A stretch of DNA of 59,096 nt from Fusicatenibacter sp. (lineage in GTDB: Bacteria > Bacillota > Clostridia > Lachnospirales > Lachnospiraceae): contig JALEOU010000108.1 of assembly GCA_022766945.1 (NCBI GenBank), forward strand, positions 1-59,096, written 5' to 3'. Positions 7,716 through 14,292 of this stretch are shown one piece after another (position 1 is the stretch's first letter; each line of letters starts with the position of its first letter). Under the pieces are notes generated by a model that was not told where the DNA came from, did no database searches, and saw only the letters and a list, made by a program, of their open reading frames with translations. The position numbers and the translations under genes were made by a program.

Positions 7716-8216
7716 TTACCGGTTCTTTAACAGATCCTGATTCATTTTGCCGGAAGCAATGGTCTGATCAATCCAGAGATTTAATGAGTCGATCGCCAAA
7801 GCCATTTTTTCCAGTTCCGCTTTGATTTCCAGAAAATCAGGGAGCTCATCCTCGGTTAACTGCCCGTCAACGGTGATTTCAATAAGCCGTTCTTTTTCAC
7901 GCACAAGCTTATTGAGTGTGGCAAGCATCTCCAGTGTAATCTGGGAGAGCTCCTTGGTTTTGATTTCAGGCACGTATTTGATTCCGATGGGACACTGATG
8001 GGAACAAAAATAGTTACAGAGGGAAGGATTCCGGTAACAGTCCGACATGGCAAGAACCTCCTCCGGATGAGGCAGAGTTTTCTCGCTCTCAATTTTTTCA
8101 ATACGGTCAGAAGAGATAAACCCAAGTCTGCACGCAGCAGTTTCGCGGGAGTATTCCATCTCCTCACGGCTTGTCTGGTAGATATTTTTATTCTCTTTCG
8201 TCGATTTTCTTCCCAT
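7716..8216 (-). CDS. XRE-like helix-turn-helix protein
   Basis: 166 residues. An HTH of Cro/C1 type lies at about 12-58 (YQTSREEMEYSRETAACRLG, then ISSDRIEKIESEKTLPHPEE). Next is a cysteine-rich stretch with six Cys/His-type positions (CYRNPSLCNYFCSHQCPIG, about 60-78), then a helical C-terminal half with coiled-coil character. This layout is common in Clostridia as a single-gene HTH protein whose function is not known; the cysteines could bind a metal or Fe-S cluster. The gene is convergent with the TipAS remnant, their stops being only a few bases apart. Confidence 0.75.
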   Translation of the reverse strand: MGRKSTKENKNIYQTSREEMEYSRETAACRLGFISSDRIEKIESEKTLPHPEEVLAMSDCYRNPSLCNYFCSHQCPIGIKYVPEIKTKELSQITLEMLATLNKLVREKERLIEITVDGQLTEDELPDFLEIKAELEKMALAIDSLNLWIDQTIASGKMNQDLLKNR

Positions 8217-8452
8217 AAGTCCATTCCTTATCCGGCAGCGACCAAAACCGCTGCCTCATCAGTGGTCAAACAATAGCTTCTCTGTGCAATATCATACCGC
8301 AATTCATACAGAAAGTACAGAACAAAACCAAATGAATCACCGCAGCGAAATAGAAGGCCCTATTTCGCGAAATCAACACTTTATTCCGGGAGCGGAACCG
8401 GTTATAATAAGAGCCATAACAATTCACTTTACGGATGAGGAGGAAATGAGAA

Positions 8453-8674
8453 ATGTTAGTTTTTATTTTTACCATTTTAATGTTCATGATCTTTGGCAAA
8501 CTGCTCTGGTTCGCAGTAAAAGCTGCCTGGGGTATTTCAAAAGTAGTATGTACAATCGTTCTGCTTCCCCTGATCCTGGTTGGTCTTGTCGTAGTTGGCC
8601 TTGTGAAAATAGCGCTTCCGGTTCTCTTGGTTGTGGGAATTGTTTCCCTGCTTGTACCGAAAGCGAGAAGATAA
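8453..8674 (+). CDS. Small hydrophobic membrane protein
   Basis: 73 residues; two membrane segments fill almost all of it (about 1-20 and 34-68), ending in the basic tail PKARR. Ribosome site GAGGAGG lies 7-13 bases before the ATG, and a strong terminator follows, which argues that the short frame is real. A TATAAT box at 8403-8408 may be its -10. No family recognised; small proteins of this form are often stress or envelope factors. Confidence 0.65.
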   Translation: MLVFIFTILMFMIFGKLLWFAVKAAWGISKVVCTIVLLPLILVGLVVVGLVKIALPVLLVVGIVSLLVPKARR

Positions 8675-8697
8675 CAAAAGAAATGGACATGTCGCTG

Positions 8698-8731
8698 CTG
8701 CCGCTTTGCTGATTCGCAAAGCGGCAGTTTT
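8698..8731 (+). terminator. Terminator after the 73-residue membrane protein
   Basis: Perfect 12-base stem CTGCCGCTTTGC (8698-8709) / GCAAAGCGGCAG (8716-8727) with a six-base loop, followed by TTTTCT. Confidence 0.85.
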
Positions 8732-9038
8732 CTGTTCAAGTGCCATACGGACGCCGTGCAGAAAACAGATCTCAACGCAGACGCTATTTTTGCACAGCTG
8801 TTTCATGTGCCCTCTGAACAGCAACAAGGACGCAGTTTTGCGTTTGTACAATAACGGCAGCAGATTGATTTTATTTTGGTTTCAGAGTAAAATATGCGTA
8901 ACGACTGCTGCCAGAGAGAGTACAATCTTTGCGTATTTTTTGGTTTTCATAATCCATATGCTCCTTTCTTTTGATGCTGATCTTATGATAAACCGGAAAT
9001 ATGGGGATTATTAGGAAGCAATTAGGAATCTGTGTGGA
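8728..9038. other. Spacer between terminator and truncated phosphoesterase
   Basis: About 310 bases holding copy A of the dispersed repeat near its left end and no supported gene. The right part is where the missing phosphoesterase N-terminus would lie; it contains several in-frame stops and no DxH motif. Confidence 0.5.
8748..8782 (+). repeat. Dispersed repeat, copy A
   Basis: 35 bases that match copy B (20336-20370) at 32 positions; the first 18 bases also match copy C (31576-31593, minus strand) with one mismatch. It lies just upstream of the truncated phosphoesterase gene. It is not a terminator and has no evident coding role. Confidence 0.65.
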
Positions 9039-9659
9039 ATGATTGCAGATGATTTGATAAACGAGGGGTGCGAGGTGATTTTACACGGCGGGGACATTAA
9101 CTGCCAGAGAATTCTGGATGAGCTGGCAGAGACGGCACCGGTAAAGGCCGTGCGGGGAAATAATGACAAAGAATGGGCCGCACAGATCCCTGAGACACTT
9201 CAACTGGAGCTTTTCGGGCTTTCGGTTTTTCTTATTCACAATAAAAAAGATCTTCCGAAGGAGTTTAATGGGAAGGATCTGGTAATCTACGGCCATTTCC
9301 ACAAATATGAAGAGAGAGAAAAAGACGGTGTTTTATATCTGAATCCGGGAAGCTGCGGACCGAGACGATTCCATCAGGAAATCACGCTGGCGATACTGAA
9401 CATTGGGGAAAACAGGTCATTTTCTGTGGAAAAGGTTGTGATTCCGCATACGAAAAAGTGGAAAACAGAAGAAGAGGCACTGCCGGAAGGGATTGCAGGG
9501 ATGCTGCCGGCAATTATGAAGGAAATTGAAGCCGGAAAGACCGTAAAACAGATTGCCGGGAAATATAAAATCTCAGAAGAACTTTCGGAACAGATTTGCC
9601 GCATGTACCTGACACATCCGGGAATTGATGTGGAAGGGATCCTGCGAAGACTGAGCTGA
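9039..9659 (+). pseudogene. 5'-truncated MJ0936/YfcE-type metallophosphoesterase
   Basis: The frame encodes 206 residues that start inside the fold: VILHGGDIN (residues 14-22), then VRGNND, VIYGHFHKYE and LNPGSCGPRR, all metal-binding motifs of the YfcE/MJ0936 phosphodiesterase family. The first strand and its SDTHG-type motif, two metal ligands, are absent, and no frame upstream supplies them; no ribosome site precedes 9039. The C-terminal 70 residues after the phosphoesterase fold carry a helical HTH-like part (KTVKQIAGKYKISEELSEQI). Most likely an inactive 5'-deleted copy. The upstream 300 bases hold the dispersed repeat instead of the missing start. Confidence 0.7.
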
Positions 9660-9713
9660 AAATGCCGGCTCACAGAACAACAAAGAGAGGATACAGGGGA
9701 GAAAAGATGCACA

Positions 9714-10808
9714 TTAAAAAGTTCCGTCCTTTTCCTTTAGACGCGCCTGTTTCCGGTACTGTCCGGGAGTCATTCCATATGTTTTTTTGAAAAGTGCATA
9801 ATAATGTGAGCGGTTGTGAAAATGCAGCCGATCCGCGATTTCGGCGGCAGAAGAGTCTGTAGAAAGGAGTTCTTTTGCCGCTTTTTGCATGCAGAAAGTC
9901 ATGCCGTAGTCAAACAGACACATACCGGCATATTTGTGCGTGATCCGGTTCAGATAGTCACCGCTGTAGTGCAGAAGCTTTTCCAGTTCCCTTCGGCTTA
10001 AACGCCCATCGCTTTCCTCCATCAGATGGCGGATACGGGAAAACAGAAGAAAATCACTGGCAGATGTCAGTTCCATGCAGGAGCAGTGGTAGGAAGCCGG
10101 AGAGGACAGCTCGTGGAGCAGGGAACAGAACATTCCGTCGATCTGGAAGGTGGTGCCGAAAGCCGGAGCAAACAAGAGGGAAAACAATCGATTGGCAAAA
10201 AGATGCAGCTGACGGATACAGCTGCGATTGCTTCGCGCAGGAAAAAAATCCAGACAGGCTTTTTGACCCGGCAGGCGAAGATCGGTTTCCAGAAAATGAT
10301 ACAGTTCACTGGATAAGATCGACTGTTCTTCCGGGAAATATGCCTGTTTGGAGAAGGCAAACAGCCTGCGCACGGTCTCTACAGAAAACCCGATAAAAAG
10401 CAAAGCGGCGGTGGAGTTAAAGTCTTCGTAATGGCAGAGGCTTCGATTGATCAGACAGCAGTCGCCTTCTGTATACAGATAAGTTTTGTCTTCTATCCGC
10501 TGGGTAATGCTTCCATCAAGGACAAGAATCAGTTCGAAATAATCGTGGGAGTGGGACAGATTTCCGCTGAACAGACGGTGATGATGAGCATAGGTTTCCT
10601 GTTCAAACCAGGATTTTCCGGGGCCAAGGCTGATCACATTGATGTAGTCATCCTTTTGCGTTCCGCTGCAGTATTCAAAGGTGACTTCAAAAGGACAGTC
10701 CGGTTCTAACTGGGAACAAAAAGAGTGTTCATTGCCGCGATAGGACAATACAGGATTTCTGCGGCTGGAATTCCCGTTTTTCGAAAGATCCGGATGGGTT
10801 GTGCTCAT
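9714..10808 (-). CDS. AraC-family transcriptional regulator
   Basis: 364 residues counted from the ATG at 10808, which follows TGGGAGGTATTT; an upstream in-frame start at 10877 lacks a ribosome site. Residues 60-180 form a cupin-like sensor (HSHDYFELILVLDGSITQRI, GDCCLINRSLCHYED). The last 100 residues hold two HTH motifs (HYSGDYLNRITHKYAGMCLF and AAEIADRLHFHNRSHYYALF) ending in KKTYGMTPGQYRKQ, the AraC signature. It is divergent from the GH53 gene and very likely activates it when an oligosaccharide binds. Confidence 0.92.
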   Translation of the reverse strand: MSTTHPDLSKNGNSSRRNPVLSYRGNEHSFCSQLEPDCPFEVTFEYCSGTQKDDYINVISLGPGKSWFEQETYAHHHRLFSGNLSHSHDYFELILVLDGSITQRIEDKTYLYTEGDCCLINRSLCHYEDFNSTAALLFIGFSVETVRRLFAFSKQAYFPEEQSILSSELYHFLETDLRLPGQKACLDFFPARSNRSCIRQLHLFANRLFSLLFAPAFGTTFQIDGMFCSLLHELSSPASYHCSCMELTSASDFLLFSRIRHLMEESDGRLSRRELEKLLHYSGDYLNRITHKYAGMCLFDYGMTFCMQKAAKELLSTDSSAAEIADRLHFHNRSHYYALFKKTYGMTPGQYRKQARLKEKDGTF

Positions 10809-10829
10809 AAATACCTCCCAAAAGTAATG

Positions 10830-10905
10830 ATTCGCGAATATGATACAATTTTCGGGACAAAAGTCTGACCATGACATTGTAAAAAAGAAAGAGAATCGCT
10901 AGACT
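10830..10905 (+). promoter_or_regulatory. Promoter of the GH53 gene with nearby palindrome
   Basis: TTGTAA (10877-10882) and TAGACT (10900-10905), 17 bases apart, form a plausible weak promoter that would need an activator. A 10-base palindrome ATTCGCGAAT (10830-10839) lies between the divergent AraC and GH53 genes. Either could serve the AraC protein; binding is inferred. Confidence 0.45.
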
Positions 10906-10950
10906 AATTATAGAAAAAAGGAGTTGCCTTGTAAAGGAGGATTAGGGATC

Positions 10951-11940
10951 ATGGATTCAATGGCGTATGGTGTGGATCTTGGCTGGGTAAGTCAGTTGGA
11001 AGGAAGAGGCGTGACCTGGGTAGACGAAAAATTTCAGACCAAAGATCCTGTGGAGCTTGCAAAAGAGCTTGGGGCGAATGCAGTGAGGCTGCGGATTTTT
11101 GTGGATCCGCCAAAGGCAGGTTTCTGGGAAAAACCGGATCATACAACGTGCATGCTCGGCTTCTGCGATGCAGAAAGTGTACTTGCGATGAGCCAGAGAG
11201 TGAAAGCATTGGGTATGGATCTGATGCTGGATTTTCATTACAGTGATCATTTTGCAGATCCGATGTATCAGCATATTCCGAATGCCTGGCTGGAGGAAGA
11301 TGAGAACGGACTGGTAAAGCGTGTGTACAAGCATACGAAGGAAGTGCTTACGTTGTTCGCACAGAATGGCATTGTGCCGAAATGGGTACAGGTTGGAAAT
11401 GAGATTAATACCGGCATTCTGCTTCCTGCGGGCAGCAGCAAGGATCATCCAGCAGGACTGGTAAGGATGCTGAATGCCGGCTATGACGCGGTGAAGGAAT
11501 GCTGTCCGGACACAATCGTGATAACCCACGCGGCAGGATTTGTGGGATGGGATGTCTGCAGTTTTTATGATCGCTTTTTTGAAAACGGAGGAAAAACAGA
11601 TCTGCTTGGCTTGTCTTATTATCCGTACTGGTACCAGAAAGAGCACGACGGGGAGGTACTGAAAAAGGAATTCGAAAAACTTCTGGATTGCTACCATCTG
11701 CCGGTGATGATCGTGGAGATCGGAGGACTGGAAAACGAGGAAGAGGAGACGTATCATCTGCTTTCGGATACCATTCGTGTGCTGAAAGAACTTCCCAAAG
11801 AAGCGGGCAAGGGTATTTTTTATTGGGAACCGGAGGTCGGAGCTGCGCTTCTGCCGGACCACTACCCGCTGGGAGCGGCAAAAGTTGTGGGAGAAAATGT
11901 ACTGCAGTATACAAAGGCATTGAGTGCTTATCGAAACTAA
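10951..11940 (+). CDS. GH53 endo-beta-1,4-galactanase, cytosolic
   Basis: 329 residues from the ATG at 10951 (ribosome site AAAGGAGG). GH53 hallmarks: GVDLGWVSQLE at the start, AVRLRIFVDPP, LDFHYSDHFADP, QVGNEINTG with acid/base Glu151, LGLSYYPYW, and VEIGG with probable nucleophile Glu256. The enzyme cleaves beta-1,4-galactan chains of pectin or arabinogalactan. There is no signal peptide, so it would act on imported galacto-oligosaccharides rather than on polymer outside the cell. The nucleophile motif VEIGG differs from the common VETAY form, so the specificity may also differ. Single-gene unit, divergent from an AraC regulator and closed by a strong terminator. Confidence 0.88.
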   Translation: MDSMAYGVDLGWVSQLEGRGVTWVDEKFQTKDPVELAKELGANAVRLRIFVDPPKAGFWEKPDHTTCMLGFCDAESVLAMSQRVKALGMDLMLDFHYSDHFADPMYQHIPNAWLEEDENGLVKRVYKHTKEVLTLFAQNGIVPKWVQVGNEINTGILLPAGSSKDHPAGLVRMLNAGYDAVKECCPDTIVITHAAGFVGWDVCSFYDRFFENGGKTDLLGLSYYPYWYQKEHDGEVLKKEFEKLLDCYHLPVMIVEIGGLENEEEETYHLLSDTIRVLKELPKEAGKGIFYWEPEVGAALLPDHYPLGAAKVVGENVLQYTKALSAYRN

Positions 11941-11949
11941 AGGAAAAGA

Positions 11950-12001
11950 CAGGGGACACTTTTTGGGCAGAAAAGCCGGAAAGTGTCCTCTGTTTTTTTT
12001 T
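11950..12001 (+). terminator. Terminator after the GH53 gene
   Basis: Stem CAGGGGACACTT (11950-11961) pairs with AAGTGTCCTCTG (11981-11992) with one G-T, followed by an uninterrupted T-run of nine. It lies between the convergent GH53 and esterase genes. Confidence 0.85.
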
Positions 12002-12048
12002 GCCATGTACAGGAGAAAAGGGCCGGTGGTTCTTATTTTATGCGTGCG

Positions 12049-12885
12049 TCAGAAAGGGTTTCCACCGTCGTCTTCCAGGCCGAAGAAATCCAGTGCGTAT
12101 TCGATTGCGATATCCCAGAAAGCCCATTCGTGTTTGTAACCGGGCAGATGGAACCATTCGGCTTCCAGACCGATTTCCCTGCAGTGTTCCTGGAAGGTCA
12201 GGTAATTTTGATAAACGATTTCATCTTCCTCACCGGTGGCGAACAGCAGTCTCGGAAGCCTTCCGGTACCTGCCATGCGGTCAATGATCGCCCAGACATT
12301 TTCCTCGGAATTTAAGTATGCCTCGAGTCCGCCGGCGTTTGCGATCGTGGTTTTCATGCGCGGATTATCCAGATCATGAATCGGGCTTTCGTGACCATGA
12401 CGCAGAGTGGAAAAATCAATGGGAGCAGCTGAGAGAACAGCAGCAGCAGCAAAAAGCTCCGGGAAATTGACAGCAAATTTGATTGTTCCTCTGCCGCCCA
12501 TGGACAGTCCGGCGATAAAATTATCTTCCCTTTTATCGGATACAGGGAACCATCCGTAAATCAGAGGCATCAGTTCTTTGATTACATAATCGTACATGTT
12601 ATATCCCATCATGGTGTCAGGCCAGTTGGAATAATTGGAATTGAGCGCGGAAGGCATCACAACGACCAGATTCTTTTTTGAAGCATAGAGCTCGATTTTG
12701 GTTCTCCGGATCCAGTCTGTGTGATCGCCGAAGGTACCGTGAAGAAGCCACAGCACTTTGTATTTTTTGTCGCTGCGGTAAAATTGTTCCGGGGTCAGTG
12801 ACCGCTGCTTGTCCGGTAAAATCACAGAAATCTGTGTACCGCCGCTGAGATACTGACTTTCAAAATTCAGGGTAAGTAATGCCAT
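12049..12885 (-). CDS. Esterase D/tributyrin-esterase type alpha/beta hydrolase
   Basis: 278 residues from the ATG at 12885, chosen because ATGGAGGA just upstream serves as its ribosome site. Serine hydrolase of the EstA/FrmB-like esterase family: LLHGTFGDHTDW is the oxyanion loop, FIAGLSMGG holds nucleophile Ser128, GEEDEI supplies the acid and GYKHEWAFW the His. No signal peptide. Relatives release acetyl or feruloyl groups from plant sugars. In this glycan block it probably deacylates imported oligosaccharides, but the substrate is inferred. It is encoded 66 bases after the GntR-type regulator gene, on the same strand. Confidence 0.85.
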   Translation of the reverse strand: MALLTLNFESQYLSGGTQISVILPDKQRSLTPEQFYRSDKKYKVLWLLHGTFGDHTDWIRRTKIELYASKKNLVVVMPSALNSNYSNWPDTMMGYNMYDYVIKELMPLIYGWFPVSDKREDNFIAGLSMGGRGTIKFAVNFPELFAAAAVLSAAPIDFSTLRHGHESPIHDLDNPRMKTTIANAGGLEAYLNSEENVWAIIDRMAGTGRLPRLLFATGEEDEIVYQNYLTFQEHCREIGLEAEWFHLPGYKHEWAFWDIAIEYALDFFGLEDDGGNPF

Positions 12886-12951
12886 AGAAAATTCCTCCAT
12901 TCTTATTTTGTGACGGCAGCGGAGAAGAAAGAAAACGCCGCGCCATGCAGT

Positions 12952-14100
12952 TTATTTATGCGTTGGTTTTTTTACCGGAGAACAGGTGGAAGCATGCTCC
13001 ATGAGCCGGGGTTCGAGGACGATCTGCGGATCGTCGGGAGTTTTCTTTTCTGAGAGAACCTGATGCAGCAGCAAAGCCGCCTGACATCCCATATCAAAAG
13101 AATTTTGTTCCAGATAAGTAAAAAAGTTTCCGGTTGGCTGCAGATAAAAATTCGGATTATCAAAACACACGACGGAAAGATCTTCGGGAATCCGGATCGA
13201 GTGCTCCATACACAGCTGATACAGAGAAAGAGCAGCGTGTGCGTTGGAAGCAATCACAGCTGTGAGCTTTCCTGCCATTACGCGTGCAACAAAGTCTGAA
13301 TGCATCGAGGCAGCATCGGCGGAGCAGAAAAAATCCTCATAGGAAATCCCGGTCAGACCACGCACCGACATACTGCCAAGATAACTGTTGCAGCGAAGCT
13401 GTGTGACCTGTTCTTTATAGGGTTCATCGGAGACAAACGCAATATCGCGGTGACCAAGGGAAGTCAGATGGGACACCGCAAGTTCACAGCCCATGGCGTT
13501 GTCACAGGTGACAGACATACAGTGAATACCGGGAAAGATCCGGTCGATCAGAACAAGCGGATATTTCTTTAACGTCATCTGAAGGATAATATCGCTGTAG
13601 AACTCATAATTGGTTGGAAACAATATGATGCCGGAATGACTGGTTTCAAGGAAATAATTCAGGGCATACTCTTCCTCCCGGCGATTGCTGCTGTGGGTGA
13701 TATCCACAAAATAGGACGGAAAGGGGAGTGTTTCCCGGATTCCTTTGATAATGTTGCCCGAGTGATAATCGTAAGACTCAGGAATGATGACCCCGATTTT
13801 ATGCGGCAAATCAGAATCGGAATCCGTTTTCACGTGTGTCTGCGGGTACTGGCCGGGAGCGATATGACTGCCAAGAGGATTGGCAAAAGAGCCTTTTCCC
13901 TGAATACGGTAGATATAGCCTTCCAGGGAAAGCTCGGTCAATGCTTTGGTGGCAGTGGTACGGCTGACTTTCCAGGTGTCTATCAATTCCTGCTCACTGG
14001 GAATGCGGTCCCCCTCCTGATAAACACCGGTTTGAATTTTCTGAATAATATCGTTTTCAATCTGCTCGTACATGGGACGGCTTTTGGGATCTCTTGACAT
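12952..14100 (-). CDS. GntR-HTH / LacI-type sugar-binding regulator (AraR-like)
   Basis: 382 residues. N-terminal GntR winged helix (MYEQIENDIIQKIQTGVYQE, IPSEQELIDTWKVSRTTATK, LEGYIYRIQGKGSF, about 10-73), then a LacI/periplasmic-binding-like effector domain (HKIGVIIPES, GIILFPTN, PLVLIDR, GHRDIAFVSD, LSVVCFDNP). This is the architecture of AraR. It is divergent from the GH38 gene pair and encoded directly upstream of the esterase, so it probably represses both until a sugar, likely mannose-derived, binds. A direct repeat of GTAACTT lies upstream of its own gene. Confidence 0.9.
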   Translation of the reverse strand: MSRDPKSRPMYEQIENDIIQKIQTGVYQEGDRIPSEQELIDTWKVSRTTATKALTELSLEGYIYRIQGKGSFANPLGSHIAPGQYPQTHVKTDSDSDLPHKIGVIIPESYDYHSGNIIKGIRETLPFPSYFVDITHSSNRREEEYALNYFLETSHSGIILFPTNYEFYSDIILQMTLKKYPLVLIDRIFPGIHCMSVTCDNAMGCELAVSHLTSLGHRDIAFVSDEPYKEQVTQLRCNSYLGSMSVRGLTGISYEDFFCSADAASMHSDFVARVMAGKLTAVIASNAHAALSLYQLCMEHSIRIPEDLSVVCFDNPNFYLQPTGNFFTYLEQNSFDMGCQAALLLHQVLSEKKTPDDPQIVLEPRLMEHASTCSPVKKPTHK

Positions 14101-14131
14101 GTCAGCTTATCCTTTCGGGAATTTTTGTCGC

Positions 14132-14150
14132 GTAACTTATAGTGTAACTT
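14132..14150. promoter_or_regulatory. Direct repeat GTAACTT, candidate GntR-type operator
   Basis: GTAACTT occurs at 14132-14138 and again at 14144-14150, 12 bases apart, between the divergent regulator and GH38 genes. On the minus strand it overlaps a TATAAG box suitable for the regulator's own -10, which suggests autoregulation. Confidence 0.4.
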
Positions 14151-14229
14151 TACCGAAAAAAATCCATGATGTAAATAAAAAAATACAAATCAGTGAAAAA
14201 ATACCCAGGGTTGATATGAACTTGATATG

Positions 14230-14257
14230 TTGACTTTGAACTGAGTTGCCATATAAT
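14230..14257 (+). promoter_or_regulatory. Promoter of the GH38 operon
   Basis: -35 TTGACT (14230-14235) and -10 TATAAT (14252-14257) with a 16-base spacer, 35 bases before the GH38 start. Confidence 0.8.
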
Positions 14258-14292
14258 GAAAATCAAGAAGAGAATGCATGGAGGAATGCAGT

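Noticed and set aside
8362-10839. TTCGCGAA palindromes at 8362-8373 and 10830-10839 as a shared operator
   Set aside because: An eight-base word is expected about once in a window this long, so two copies are weak evidence.
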